Notes under the pieces: model-generated
Seen by the model: only the letters and a program-made list of their open reading frames with translations
What the model was told of the DNA's origin: nothing
Database searches by the model: none
Shown: positions 26,576 through 35,972 of the stretch, one piece after another
Layout of the letters: the number at the start of each line of letters is the position of its first letter
How positions within the stretch are numbered: position 1 is the stretch's first letter
Assembly (NCBI GenBank): GCA_937904325.1
Contig: CALGTK010000085.1
Coordinates: 1 to 45,951 of the forward strand
Direction: 5' to 3'
DNA from: an uncultured Planctomyces sp.
GTDB lineage: Bacteria; Planctomycetota; Planctomycetia; Planctomycetales; Planctomycetaceae
DNA: 45,951 nucleotides
Position numbers and translations under genes: made by a program

Positions 26576-26831
26576 TTACATTCCTTGAAATGTGTTCACA
26601 TGTGCCAATTTACATCTATGGCAATTGTTTCAGGTTCCCGCAAACGCAGGAATGGAGGGAATCACCTCTAAGAATTGGCTTCAATTAGTCCCGATAGTAA
26701 TTACTGGCGAGAGTCACCTCCCCAGTGCGGCGACTCCCGCGAAATAAGAGTCAGCAAGAATCAGACTGAAGTCCAGGTCATCATCAGTGACTTAACTGAT
26801 TCCTACTTAAAGTCAGAACTGAGGACCGCAA
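26576..26831. other. Regulatory-looking gap upstream of the response regulator
   Basis: No gene is visible. Two small structures stand out: a palindrome ATGTG-TT-CACAT at 26590-26601, and a leader hairpin pairing GAGTC (26711-26715) with GACTC (26732-26736), extended past one mismatch by three more pairs. Both lie upstream of the regulator at 26832. They may be operator or leader elements, but neither is long enough to be decisive. Confidence 0.3.
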
Positions 26832-27506
26832 ATGATGCTCGTCGAAACGCAACGAAAAACGATTACAGTCGGGGTTGTTGAACCGCAGGAAGCGATTCAG
26901 TATGCGATCTCGATGCTCCTGAATAGCCAACAGGATTCCGAGGTCGTCGGCGTCGAAGCAACGGGCGAAGACGGCATGCGCATGCTGATCGAGAAGCGAC
27001 CAAAAATCGCGATTGTCGAAGTTGATCTGGAAGGCCGCAGCGGGTTTGAACTCGCCGGCGACCTGGTCATGCGGCAGCGTGAAACGAAGGTCATTTTTTA
27101 CAGCAGCGCGATGCCAGACATTTACATCGAGCAGGCCCTTCGATCGAAAGCTGCAGGCTACGTTCTAAAATCAGATTCGCTGGCCTGTCTCCTGACCGCC
27201 GTTCAAGCCGTTGCCAAAGGCGGTACGTTCTATTCCGAAGCCATCCGCGATCGGGTTTCAATTGACCCCGCAACCGGCAGTACCCGAGCACAGTTTGAAA
27301 GTCGGATGACTCAGCTGAGCGATCGCCAGTTGGAAGTGTTGCGTCACCTTGCCTATGGGCTCAGCGTCAAAGATGTCGCTCGCAAGATGCACATCTCGGT
27401 AAAATCAGTCGACAGCCATAAGTATCGGATTATGCAGTCACTCGGAATTCACGACCGTGTTGATCTAGCTCGATACGCAATTCGCGAAGGCCTCGTCTGT
27501 GCCTGA
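26832..27506 (+). CDS. NarL/LuxR-type response regulator
   Basis: A 224-residue transcription regulator. The receiver domain (about 11-130) has the acceptor Asp65 in IVEVDLEGRSG, a Ser near the usual Thr/Ser position (IFYSSAMPD) and Lys in YVLKSDS. The usual acidic pair at the end of the first strand reads EP (VGVVEPQE), so the phosphorylation pocket is atypical. The LuxR/GerE helix-turn-helix (about 155-215) is canonical: LSDRQLEVLRHLAYGLSVKD, and HISVKSVDSHKYRIMQSLGI. GAGG sits 7 nt before the ATG. No histidine kinase is adjacent, so any partner is elsewhere. Confidence 0.92.
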   Translation: MMLVETQRKTITVGVVEPQEAIQYAISMLLNSQQDSEVVGVEATGEDGMRMLIEKRPKIAIVEVDLEGRSGFELAGDLVMRQRETKVIFYSSAMPDIYIEQALRSKAAGYVLKSDSLACLLTAVQAVAKGGTFYSEAIRDRVSIDPATGSTRAQFESRMTQLSDRQLEVLRHLAYGLSVKDVARKMHISVKSVDSHKYRIMQSLGIHDRVDLARYAIREGLVCA

Positions 27507-27652
27507 CCGCATTCCTGCCCGACCAGAGCTACACGCTCCCGTCATGTGGCTTCGGTCAAGACCCCCGAGCGCCGAACAGCACCAACAGGACAGACCATCT
27601 ACTTAAATTCATCAAAAAGATGGTAATCCCTTTACGGAGAAGGGCCAGAATT

Positions 27653-28147
27653 ATGAGACAACGACAAGACTTCTACACGCTCTGCCCGGGCTGCGAGACA
27701 AAGGTTAAGTTGACACTTGCCGCAAAACTCCAGGCAGCCCGAGCCGGATGCAGTTGTGTTTGCAAGTCCTGCAAGCACGAGTGGGTCTGCATTCAAGAGT
27801 GGATTTATCGGATCGAGCCGATTGACCATTCGCGGCCGGTCATCGCTCCGAATGAGCATTCTCCCGTACCGACTCAGTCCAGCCAGCCCCAGACGGGCGG
27901 CTTTCTTCAGTCACCGACGACAGTTACTGCCGCACCCCCGCGTCGGCACCTGCCAACATTCCAGCCACCGCAACCCATCGCTCCACCGGCTCATCAACAG
28001 CTGGCACCACTTGCCAGCAATACCCCCGAACCAGCCGAGCAGCCGATTGCACAACCTGTTCCCGCTCCGCATGCCTGGAGCTGGGAACGCAAGACAGAAC
28101 AGCAGTCCACCCCGCCACAGAATCATCAATCCGGCTTCGGCCGCTGA
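27653..28147 (+). CDS. Cys-rich N-terminus / Pro-rich tail protein, unknown
   Basis: A 164-residue protein. ATG at 27653 follows a strong purine run (GGAGAAGGG). The first 60 residues hold Cys11, Cys14, Cys33, Cys35, Cys37 and Cys40 (CPGC...CSCVCKSC), a likely zinc ribbon resembling MJ0042-type motifs that planctomycetes often place at protein N-termini. From about residue 75 the chain is Pro/Gln/Ala-rich and disordered, with no membrane segment. It is downstream of the response regulator (146-bp gap) and convergent with a PspA-like gene. No family assigned. Confidence 0.7.
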   Translation: MRQRQDFYTLCPGCETKVKLTLAAKLQAARAGCSCVCKSCKHEWVCIQEWIYRIEPIDHSRPVIAPNEHSPVPTQSSQPQTGGFLQSPTTVTAAPPRRHLPTFQPPQPIAPPAHQQLAPLASNTPEPAEQPIAQPVPAPHAWSWERKTEQQSTPPQNHQSGFGR

Positions 28148-28156
28148 TCCGAAGCT

Positions 28157-28687
28157 CTATGACTGGCCGAGTTCTCGCTTGAGCGCGGCCAGTTCATCTT
28201 CAATTTTTGAAGACGCTGTGGAACTTGATTCCGCCCCGGCGTCAGTGCCGGACAATGCTTCGCCATCAGCGCTGCCATGTTGGCGACGTTGTGCTTCGGC
28301 AAGTCGCGCTTCCAACGCTCGGAACGTCGTCGCCAGGTGTTCGCGAGTCTGCTCCGCAGCCAGAAGCTGCTGTTCCAGCCCGGCGACCAGGTCTGTGACT
28401 TCGCGTTTTCGCACTAGAGCCAGTCGAGCCTGGTCTTCCGCACCAGCGCCCAGATGCTCCTTCGCTTTTTCTGACCAGTGAGTGATCTTACAGGAATGTT
28501 CTTCGACCTCTCCGCGGATGCGATCTTCGTTGCCCTGAGCCGTCTGCATGCTTCGCCTGGCTCCGGCCATACCGGCATCCATCTCGGCGATAATCTCCTG
28601 CAGAGCGGCGACGGGATCGTCGGCTTCGGCAAGCAGTTTGGTCAGGTTGCAGGTGACGATGTCTGTCAGCCGGCTGAAGTATGTCAT
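28157..28687 (-). CDS. PspA/IM30 family protein
   Basis: A 176-residue coiled-coil protein. ATG at 28687 (MTYFSRLTDIVTCNL) is chosen for GGAG 8 nt upstream and because PspA proteins begin with this amphipathic helix; an earlier in-frame start adds only a linker. The family pattern DDPVAALQEIIAEMDAGM is clear, followed by long helices (EVTDLVAGLEQQLLAAEQTR, HLATTFRALEARLAEAQRR). It is shorter than classical PspA. PspA proteins bind and stabilise the inner membrane under stress. The sigma-factor gene lies upstream on the same strand. Confidence 0.88.
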   Translation of the reverse strand: MTYFSRLTDIVTCNLTKLLAEADDPVAALQEIIAEMDAGMAGARRSMQTAQGNEDRIRGEVEEHSCKITHWSEKAKEHLGAGAEDQARLALVRKREVTDLVAGLEQQLLAAEQTREHLATTFRALEARLAEAQRRQHGSADGEALSGTDAGAESSSTASSKIEDELAALKRELGQS

Positions 28688-28834
28688 TGTATGGGCTCCG
28701 GTTTTCAGCGGTGGCACCGCTAACGGTAAACTCTGGATTCGGATTGTTGTGTTTTAGGTTTTCCTGGCGAGTCAGCCGAAAATTTCATTTGATCAGAGAA
28801 TCGCCGTCGGATATGTCTCGAAAATCACCGTACG

Positions 28835-29440
28835 TCAGTCGTCGGGTTCGTGCGGGTTAATTACGCCTCGATCAAGCAGCCAGCGGCTCAACTTTTCTCG
28901 AGCCAGTCGCAGCCGACTCTTCGTCGTCGGGACCGAAGTGTCGAGCACTTCCGCAACTTCCGGCAGCGACAAACTCGCAAAATGGTGCAGTGTGAATGTC
29001 AGTCGTTGCTCCTCGGGAAGTTCGTCCAGCAGCTTGTCGACCAGAATTTTCAGCTCGCCATGGTCGGCTTCCTGCTGCGGAGACAGCATATCGTCGGCAA
29101 CTGTCGAGATGAGGTCAGTATCGTCCTCGAATTTCCCTTTGACCGCCTTAACGAGACAATCGTGAGACGCCTTGCGGACATTATCGATCAGCAGATTCCG
29201 AGCGATGCGGTACATCCAGCCTTTGAAACGGCCGACCGGAAGATAGTTCCAGAACTGCCGGTACAGTCGCAGCAGCGTTTCCTGCATCAGGTCTTCGGCG
29301 AGTTGCGGATTCCGTGAATTCTTCAGGAAAAAGCCGTACAAAGGCCCGCTATGCCGATCGACGATTTCGTCAAACGCACTGGAATCGCCATCCTGGAGAC
29401 GGACCATCAGCTGATCGTCTTCGTCCAGAGTTTGCGACAC
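28835..29440 (-). CDS. ECF-type RNA polymerase sigma factor
   Basis: About 201 residues from the GTG at 29440; the frame is open to 29647, but the added N-terminus is not family-like, so the start is uncertain (ATG at 29407 is another option). Region 2 is visible as AFDEIVDRHSGPLYGFFLKN with LAEDLMQETLLRLYRQFWNY and GWMYRIARNLLIDNVRK. Region 4 is LPEEQRLTFTLHHFASLSLP with VPTTKSRLRLAREKLSRWL. Together they mark a group 4 (ECF) sigma factor, which directs RNA polymerase to stress or envelope promoters. No anti-sigma factor lies next to it. The PspA-like gene follows it on the same strand, 147 bp on. Confidence 0.88.
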   Translation of the reverse strand: MSQTLDEDDQLMVRLQDGDSSAFDEIVDRHSGPLYGFFLKNSRNPQLAEDLMQETLLRLYRQFWNYLPVGRFKGWMYRIARNLLIDNVRKASHDCLVKAVKGKFEDDTDLISTVADDMLSPQQEADHGELKILVDKLLDELPEEQRLTFTLHHFASLSLPEVAEVLDTSVPTTKSRLRLAREKLSRWLLDRGVINPHEPDD

Positions 29441-29660
29441 GGTAAAAGCCCAGTTCAATCTCGACGCCGGGGTGGTTTCTGGCAGCGGCGCCAGTGTACT
29501 TACTGACTCCGCCAGAATCTTCCAACCACAGGGTAAGAAAATTTCAGCCAGACAGAGCAAACTCGTAAGGTGCGTCTTGACGCATCCTGCGACTAAGATG
29601 CCATCGAGCCGCGATTTAACCGGCTGTGTTTGATATCTGACCTCCACTGGAAAACGCTTC

Positions 29661-30896
29661 GTGGCCCTTCAACAATTCATTCCAATCAGTCTTCGATACG
29701 GTTCCGCCGGCGAGTTCTCGGCCGAAGTCGACGCCGATCGAGTTGCCGTTTTCCGACCAGGGCCTGCTCCTCGAGCCGATGTTGCCGAGACGGTCAAGCA
29801 GGCGTTGGCGTCACCGCTCGATCTACCAACGCTCGATAAGGCGCTCGTTCCGGACGACAAAGTTGTCGTCGCTCTGGACCGTGACACGCCCTGCGCCGCG
29901 GAAGTCGTCGCCGGAATTTGGTCGTACCTCGAGCGGCGCGACATCGATCCAGCACATTTTACGATTCTCCAACCGGTCGCCGTCGGCGAGAAAACTCCGA
30001 CCGATCCGCGATCGTTGCTGCCAATTTCTGTTCAGCAGGAAATAACCTGGAAGATTCACGATCCGCTCGCAGAAGATAGTTGTGCCTACCTCGCCACAAC
30101 GACGAAGGGAAAATCAGTTTACCTGGCGAAAGAACTTGTCGAAGCCGATTTCGTTCTGCCAGTCGGAGCAACCTCGTACGACGCATTGCTCGGCTACCGA
30201 GGAACAAACAGCGTTCTCTACCCCGGACTGTCGAATATCGAAGCGCTCCGCAAGACCGTCGGGCAGGGACACCTCGAACTCTCACCTCGAGATGAACGTC
30301 CATTGCGGCAGCTCGTGGACGAGATTGCCTGGCTGATGGGAGTTCAGTTCTGCGTGCAGGTCGTCGCTTCGGACTGCAGCGGAGTTCTGGAAGTACTGGC
30401 AGGAAGCACCGACGCTGTTTTCGAACGCTCGCGTCAGAAGCTCGACGACAACTGGCTGGTCACGATGCCCGAGAGAGTTGAAACTGTAATCGTCGCCGTC
30501 TCAACCGACGTGTCCGGACACGGTTGGAATCAAATCGGTCGAGCCGTCGCGACCGCGCGGCAACTGGTCGAACGAGGCGGCCGCATCGTCATCCTGTCGG
30601 AACTCGACGAGCAACCTGGCGACGGCCTGAGCCTGCTCCGACGCGAAGACTACCCAGAAAATTGCCTGCAACCACTCCGCGACGAAAGCCCAGTCGACCT
30701 GATCCCGGCGACACAAATTGTTAACGCAGCAGGCTGGGCCCGCATTCTTTTGCTAAGCAACCTTGCTCCCGAGCTGGTCGAAGAACTGTTCATCTACCCG
30801 CTCGAAGAAAGCAGCGAGGTCACCCGAATCCTCGAAGTTTCCGAATCCTGCGCCATCATAGGCGGAGCCCAGCACTCCTTCGGCATCGTCGAGTAG
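29661..30896 (+). CDS. LarA-like (DUF2088) protein with altered active-site motifs
   Basis: A 411-residue protein with the two-domain layout of nickel-pincer lactate racemase (LarA): SLRYGSAGEFSAEVDADRVA, DDKVVVALDRDTPCAAEVVAG, WKIHDPLAED, KSVYLAKELVEADFVLPVGA and YRGTNSVLYPGLSN match LarA landmarks in order. Expected motifs differ. The D-x-T-R-P loop reads RDTPC, the G-T-H motif reads VGEKT, and the P-H after the central strand is absent; HD at 133-134 remains. A racemase using the pincer cofactor is therefore doubtful. The start is GTG at 29661. No larB, larC or larE lies nearby. Confidence 0.75.
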   Translation: MALQQFIPISLRYGSAGEFSAEVDADRVAVFRPGPAPRADVAETVKQALASPLDLPTLDKALVPDDKVVVALDRDTPCAAEVVAGIWSYLERRDIDPAHFTILQPVAVGEKTPTDPRSLLPISVQQEITWKIHDPLAEDSCAYLATTTKGKSVYLAKELVEADFVLPVGATSYDALLGYRGTNSVLYPGLSNIEALRKTVGQGHLELSPRDERPLRQLVDEIAWLMGVQFCVQVVASDCSGVLEVLAGSTDAVFERSRQKLDDNWLVTMPERVETVIVAVSTDVSGHGWNQIGRAVATARQLVERGGRIVILSELDEQPGDGLSLLRREDYPENCLQPLRDESPVDLIPATQIVNAAGWARILLLSNLAPELVEELFIYPLEESSEVTRILEVSESCAIIGGAQHSFGIVE

Positions 30897-30994
30897 AACT
30901 GAAACACCGATGCATGAGTGAGGGGCCGAATCTGGAATCGCAGTTGTATGCCCCGCGCCGAAGCGTCGGATCACTAACACTGATCCCGCAAGTG

Positions 30995-31624
30995 TCACCG
31001 CAACATCCCGGCGATCTTTGGGCGGGTTGCTTTGATACGTTCGTAGTCGAGAGTCAGGCCGACTGGCCCGAGCACGCCGCCGAGTAAATCATAAATCGGT
31101 TTCATCTGTTCGAACGGACCTTCGACACCGTTCAACGCAGTTGATCCGACTTTATTCATAGCCTCTTTGTTGGCTCCGGCGTTGAGAAGCATCTCAACGA
31201 TTTCGGTACGGCACAAAAACGCGGCTGTGTGCAACGGTGTTGAGCCTTCTCTGTTCTGACGATTCAAATCGGCTCCGCCTGCAATCAGCACCTTGACCGC
31301 TTCTCGTTTGTCGAAAGTTGCTGCGGTAATAAGAGGCGTTGATCCGCTGTTCGGGTCGGGCTCGTTCAAATCCGAGCCTGCGGCAACGTGCCGCGTGAGT
31401 GCTTCCACATTTCCATTGTACGCAGCCATGTTGACGTTTTCTTCGGGAGCATTCACGGTTCCATCAACCGAACCTTGCTCATCAACTGGTGTGGTTTCCA
31501 CCGGAACAACTGCTTTGCCGGCAGGTGCCCCTGCCGGCGGCTCGACCGGTTCAGGTGATTCGGTCCCGCCGCAGCCTGAAAGGACCACTAGCGACACGGT
31601 TGCAATGATTAAGTGTTGAGACAT
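30995..31624 (-). CDS. Ankyrin-repeat lipoprotein
   Basis: A 209-residue protein with a lipoprotein signal (MSQHLIIATVSLVVLSGC, Cys18), a Pro/Glu-rich linker (to about 60), and about three ankyrin repeats (65-170) with classic STPLITAATFDKREAVKVLI and STPLHTAAFLCRTEIVEMLL. Ankyrin repeats bind protein partners, so this is probably a membrane-anchored periplasmic adaptor. The C-terminal 40 residues (LLGGVLGPVGLTLDYERIK) are not repeat-like. It is convergent with the LarA-like gene and has no strong operon link. Confidence 0.9.
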   Translation of the reverse strand: MSQHLIIATVSLVVLSGCGGTESPEPVEPPAGAPAGKAVVPVETTPVDEQGSVDGTVNAPEENVNMAAYNGNVEALTRHVAAGSDLNEPDPNSGSTPLITAATFDKREAVKVLIAGGADLNRQNREGSTPLHTAAFLCRTEIVEMLLNAGANKEAMNKVGSTALNGVEGPFEQMKPIYDLLGGVLGPVGLTLDYERIKATRPKIAGMLR

Positions 31625-31761
31625 TTGAGTTGTCTTTCAGATTTCGAGTTTCGTCTACAACGTTGCAACAGGCTGGGACGAGCGCAGCGTTGTCCTGGAT
31701 GACACCATGAATTGCTGGAAAGTACCGCACGCGTTCCAGCCTGCAAGTTCAAATCGCGAAT

Positions 31762-32946
31762 TCAGTCTGAATAAAATGCGTTGGCCGCTGCGACTCCGGC
31801 GCCTGATTGCGTCGCTGAATTCTGATCAGCAAGACACTTCCCCAACGCCGCCAGGAAGAGCAGGACGTTGCGGGCGGAGCTGGAATCGCCCATCAGACCG
31901 ATTCGCCAGGTCTTGCCTTTCATCGGCCCCAGACCGGCTCCGATTTCGATGCCGAATTCGTTGAGCAGTTGCGACCTCACGCCGACATCGTCGATTCCGT
32001 CGGGAATTTTCACAGCGTTCAGCATCGGCAGGCGGTTGGCTTCTTCGACGGCGTATTCGGTGCCGAGTGCTTCCAGACCGGCTCGCAGTGCCAGGTGATT
32101 GTGCCGGTGTCGTGCGAAACGTTCTTCAAGGCCTTCTTCCAAAGCCAGTCGCAGTGCTTCGTGCAGACCGTAGTTCATGTTAATCGGCGCGGTGTGGTGG
32201 TACGCTCGCGACGAATCTGTCCAGTAGTTTCGTACCATGCTCATGTCGAAGTACCAGCTCGCGACTTTGGTCGTGCGAGCGTCCATCGCCGCGACCGCCT
32301 TCGGGCTGAACGTCACTGGCGCGAGACCTGGCGGACAACTGAGGCACTTCTGAGTTCCGCTGTAAACGGCGTCCAGTCCCCACTCGTCGACTTTGACAGG
32401 CAGACCGCCGAGCGATGTCACGCAGTCAGCCAGCAAAAGTCCACCGGCGTCATGTACGACCTTTGAAATCTCTTCCAGCGACTGGAGCGCGCCGGTCGAA
32501 GTTTCGGCATGCACCATCCCAACGACTTTCGGCGAGTGCTGCTGCACGGCGGTGGCTACTTCTTCTGCTGAGAAAACTTCGCCGAATGGTCGTTCGATCG
32601 CCAGTACGTCGGCACCGGCACGCTCAAAGACGTCTTTCATGCGACCGCCGAAAACTCCGTTAACGCCGACAACAACTTTGTCGCCCGGCTCTACCAGATT
32701 CACAACACAGGTTTCCATCCCGGACGAACCCGTTCCGCTAACCGCGAGCGTCATTTCGTTCTTCGTCTGAAACAGCTCGCGCAGCATCGCCTGAACTTCG
32801 TTCATCGTTTTCAAAAAGAACGGGTCAAGATGTCCGACGGTCGGAGCTCCCAGAGCGGAAAGAACGCGAGGGTGCGTATCACTCGGCCCAGGCCCCATCA
32901 GAATTCGAGAAGGTGGAGCAAGCGGCGGCGGAAGATTGTCTGACAT
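31762..32946 (-). CDS. Class V aminotransferase (alanine-glyoxylate / serine-pyruvate type)
   Basis: A 394-residue PLP enzyme. The opening [20 protein letters not shown] is the signature of alanine-glyoxylate and serine-glyoxylate/pyruvate aminotransferases. PLP Lys200 is in [17 protein letters not shown], the cofactor Asp in [12 protein letters not shown], and the substrate-pocket [10 protein letters not shown] near 70. It probably transfers an amino group from alanine or serine to glyoxylate; the exact donor cannot be told. The length is full. It lies downstream of the BatA-like gene on the same strand, but about 300 bp separate them. Confidence 0.92.
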   Translation of the reverse strand: MSDNLPPPLAPPSRILMGPGPSDTHPRVLSALGAPTVGHLDPFFLKTMNEVQAMLRELFQTKNEMTLAVSGTGSSGMETCVVNLVEPGDKVVVGVNGVFGGRMKDVFERAGADVLAIERPFGEVFSAEEVATAVQQHSPKVVGMVHAETSTGALQSLEEISKVVHDAGGLLLADCVTSLGGLPVKVDEWGLDAVYSGTQKCLSCPPGLAPVTFSPKAVAAMDARTTKVASWYFDMSMVRNYWTDSSRAYHHTAPINMNYGLHEALRLALEEGLEERFARHRHNHLALRAGLEALGTEYAVEEANRLPMLNAVKIPDGIDDVGVRSQLLNEFGIEIGAGLGPMKGKTWRIGLMGDSSSARNVLLFLAALGKCLADQNSATQSGAGVAAANAFYSD

Positions 32947-33141
32947 GATTATTTCCTGAGTTACTGAAAATCGCAGAGCAATACACTCGACACAAAAAAT
33001 GCGAGTGGGAAGCTGGAAGATTAGCGACCGGACATAGAACCTGGCGAGCGAGGCGAAGCCTCACATCCTTTGGCGACCTGCTAAGTCGAGCTGATCGGGT
33101 TGCAGGCACCGAAACTCACTGATCTGCCTCATTAGCTGTGA

Positions 33142-33164
33142 CCAGCGTCAGAGTTAGACGCTGG
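33142..33164 (-). terminator. Hairpin between the BatA-like and aminotransferase genes
   Basis: CCAGCGTC and GACGCTGG form a perfect 8-bp stem with a 7-nt loop, about 82 nt past the stop of the BatA-like gene on the minus strand. There is no T-tract, so the terminator role is only probable. No gene is seen in the surrounding gap, 32947-33245. Confidence 0.4.
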
Positions 33165-33245
33165 CTTTGACCCCAACGAAGAAGGCACTCCAGCCCCGAT
33201 CACATCTCGTCAGCACAATGCGCAAAGTTAGTTCACTGCTTGGCA

Positions 33246-35972
33246 TCACACGTTTGGTGCGGCGATTTCTGCTCGGCGGCCAGGCCAAGCGAGAATCAGC
33301 ATCTCGCTCAGCAGGAAAATCAGAACGGCTCCGATCAGCCACTTCCAGAGATCGCGGCCACGGATACGGGCTCCTTCGACGCTGATGGTTTCGTCGGCTT
33401 CCAGCCAGCGATAGCCATCAGTACCGGCTCGTTCTGCGAAGGCCAGCGTGTCCAGAGTTTCAAGTTGCGATTCCTCGGGGGGGCAGTTGAATGCCAGCAC
33501 CGTCGAACTCGTACTTTCCGATGCCCGGGCGGCTCCATTATCCACCATCTCCATTGAAGTCGAAACGACGTCGTAGTGTCCGTTATTGACGGCTCGGTGA
33601 ATGCGAAGACCGTACCGGTCTGCACTGAGAGCTTCGACGGAAATTGCATCACGCGTCTCATCCGGTTGAACCAGTTCCCAACGAAGCTGATCAGAACGCC
33701 GTGCAAGCAGAGTGACGACGTCTCCCGTTTCGTAGTTACGGCGAGGCAGCGTGTCTTGCAGAAGCTGTCGCAGCATTCGGTCAAACATCAGAATCGCGTT
33801 GGTCGACGTGAGCGTGTTCCAGCTTGAAAACAAGCCTGACGAAAGAAAGAAAGACCGACCGGCACCAATGCGCCGTTCCGTCAGAAACGGGCGTTCTTCC
33901 AGCGTGTACCTTGCGAGAATTCTCGGCCGCGAGCGTTCCGCGAGTTCGTCAGGATCCAATTCGTCGAGTCGGGCCAGTTCGTCCGTGTCAACCCAGCTCA
34001 GCCATCGCGGCTCGACTTCACGTCGGCGAGCTTCGTCGAATGCGCGTTCCGAAATCTGTTCGTCGCTGAGGTTGCCCTGACGATCGAGTTCGTCCCATTT
34101 GTTACGGTTGACCTCGGATGTGCTCAGCAGTTTTCGAACTTCGGCGATGCGATTGGATTCGGTTTTGATCATCGCATCCACAAAAATCTGGTCAGTTTCC
34201 GTGGCAACGCCCTTAAAGAAGATCGGCGTGCGATAGAGGTCCGCCAACGAATCCTGAGACTCGCCTTCAATCAGAAAGAAATCGTGCTGAAGCGATCGGA
34301 AGTTCAAATAGAACGGTTCCAGTTGCCCGACGGCGACTTCGGGAAGTTGACCAACCGGTTCCGTCGTCAACTGAGTTGGTAGAATTCCCGCGCCGTCGAG
34401 CCAGGCTTGTGCAGCCCACTCGCGGGCATCGAAGTCAGCTCCGGCGGCGATGATCAACGAACCGCCCTGCTCGACATACTGCCTGAGCAGCGGCACGGAC
34501 TCGCCCGGCGATTCGACTCCGGCAATAACGACCAACCGGGCATCGCTGAGAGCTTCTTCCGTCACTCGGTCGATCGTCAGATGACGGATTCGCACAAGCT
34601 GTCTGTTCACCTCTTCGTCTGTCGAAGTTTGTGGAGCGAGCAGGCGACGTAGCCGGTAGGTCTCACCGATTTCGCCACGGTCAGGATCTTCGGTGTCACC
34701 GTATTGGTCGACAAAGACAACAGGCAATCCGGCAACGACCGGTACGACGATGTTACGCGAGTTGTCGCGCAGAAGCCGGTCACCAACACCGCCTTCGACG
34801 ATTGCGGTGACCGTCGCTTTGACAAAAGTCGCTTCGGAGATGCCGGTTCCCAGTGCCCCGGTATCGGAAATATTGTCGAGCCGTTGCCGAAACTCAATCT
34901 GCCTTGCCTGACCGGGTTCCAGATCGACCACACGGCTGGCAATCCCGGTTCCGTCAATTGACAGTTGAATCTGCACGTTGGTTAGAGGATGGCTGCCGGA
35001 GTGCTGGATCGTGGCAAGAAACACTGCCGGCGTTTCGGTGTCGGCAACGCCATCCTGTAATTCGAATTTGCTCACCCAGACATTCTCAATTTCTTCCGGA
35101 GCGATTCGCATAATTTGAAAGTCGGGCAGTGCTGCAAGCTGGCTGGCATTCGCCCCACCGGCCCAGAGGCTGGCCTGCTGATCACTGATCAGCACGACTC
35201 GTTTGGAAGGAAGCTCCGGAACCTGTCGACACGCGACAGTCGCCCGGTCAATCGCGAAGTTCGCCCGGCCAATTCGATCGACAACCTTAATTCGATCGAG
35301 AGCCGCTCGCGCATCCGACTTGTTCCGATAGGCACTCGTCGTATCCACTTCGTCGGAACCGCACAACGGCAGAATGTTGATTTGGCTCCCTGATGGAAGA
35401 GCATCGATAAACTCGGCGGCTTTCGTACGGGCTCGGTCAAGCAGCGTGCCTTCCAGAGATTCGTAGCCCATGCTCATCGAATTATCGATCAGCACAACGG
35501 CGTGAATTGGCTGGCGGCTCGTGAGCACTCCAATACCCTGGTCATCGGCATCCCGAAACATACTGAATACGCCGAGTGCTCCCAGACCTACGCACAGAGC
35601 ACACGCTCCGAACGCCAGACCGCGTGTCTTACTGGTCGAAGTGAGTATCCCACTGGCGGCTGTGGCGATGGCTCCGAAGATGGCAAGAGCGGTGCCAATT
35701 CCAACCAGCATCGTCCATGACGAAACTCCGGACAGAAACGGACGAGCCAACGCCGCTCCGAAAATCACCACGGCCATGCAACGAAGAATCAGAACCAGAA
35801 GGTCGCGCAACTGTACGGCGCGACGACTTCGCTGCATCGCCTGACGCAGAAAGTCCATCGCCGCCCATTCGACAACGCGAAAGCGGCGGCGGTTGAGCAG
35901 GTGAATGATAATTGGTCCGGCCGCCGCGATCAGACCTGCGATCGCAAACGTGCCGGCGAAGAACTTGAACAT
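33246..35972 (-). CDS. BatA-like VWA membrane protein
   Basis: A 908-residue protein. The N-terminal 80 residues match the BatA domain (PIIIHLLNRRRFRVVEWAAM, two membrane segments), with further segments around 85-105 and 120-140. The VWA domain starts at about 155 with an intact MIDAS motif DNSMSM (Asp163, Ser165, Ser167). The central part resembles a glutamine-amidotransferase-like fold (VVIAGVESPGESVPLLRQYV), and a last membrane segment near the C-terminus (WLIGAVLIFLLSEMLILAW) completes the aerotolerance-type architecture. Such proteins usually sit with MoxR ATPase and DUF58 genes. None are in the window upstream; the adjacent gene on that side is a divergent MCE protein. Confidence 0.9.
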   Translation of the reverse strand: MFKFFAGTFAIAGLIAAAGPIIIHLLNRRRFRVVEWAAMDFLRQAMQRSRRAVQLRDLLVLILRCMAVVIFGAALARPFLSGVSSWTMLVGIGTALAIFGAIATAASGILTSTSKTRGLAFGACALCVGLGALGVFSMFRDADDQGIGVLTSRQPIHAVVLIDNSMSMGYESLEGTLLDRARTKAAEFIDALPSGSQINILPLCGSDEVDTTSAYRNKSDARAALDRIKVVDRIGRANFAIDRATVACRQVPELPSKRVVLISDQQASLWAGGANASQLAALPDFQIMRIAPEEIENVWVSKFELQDGVADTETPAVFLATIQHSGSHPLTNVQIQLSIDGTGIASRVVDLEPGQARQIEFRQRLDNISDTGALGTGISEATFVKATVTAIVEGGVGDRLLRDNSRNIVVPVVAGLPVVFVDQYGDTEDPDRGEIGETYRLRRLLAPQTSTDEEVNRQLVRIRHLTIDRVTEEALSDARLVVIAGVESPGESVPLLRQYVEQGGSLIIAAGADFDAREWAAQAWLDGAGILPTQLTTEPVGQLPEVAVGQLEPFYLNFRSLQHDFFLIEGESQDSLADLYRTPIFFKGVATETDQIFVDAMIKTESNRIAEVRKLLSTSEVNRNKWDELDRQGNLSDEQISERAFDEARRREVEPRWLSWVDTDELARLDELDPDELAERSRPRILARYTLEERPFLTERRIGAGRSFFLSSGLFSSWNTLTSTNAILMFDRMLRQLLQDTLPRRNYETGDVVTLLARRSDQLRWELVQPDETRDAISVEALSADRYGLRIHRAVNNGHYDVVSTSMEMVDNGAARASESTSSTVLAFNCPPEESQLETLDTLAFAERAGTDGYRWLEADETISVEGARIRGRDLWKWLIGAVLIFLLSEMLILAWPGRRAEIAAPNV

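Noticed and set aside
27717-28481. 254-codon plus-strand open frame across the CxxC protein and the PspA gene
   Set aside because: It is very rich in Ser, Arg and Pro, has no ribosome site, and overlaps two genes with clear family or start signals.
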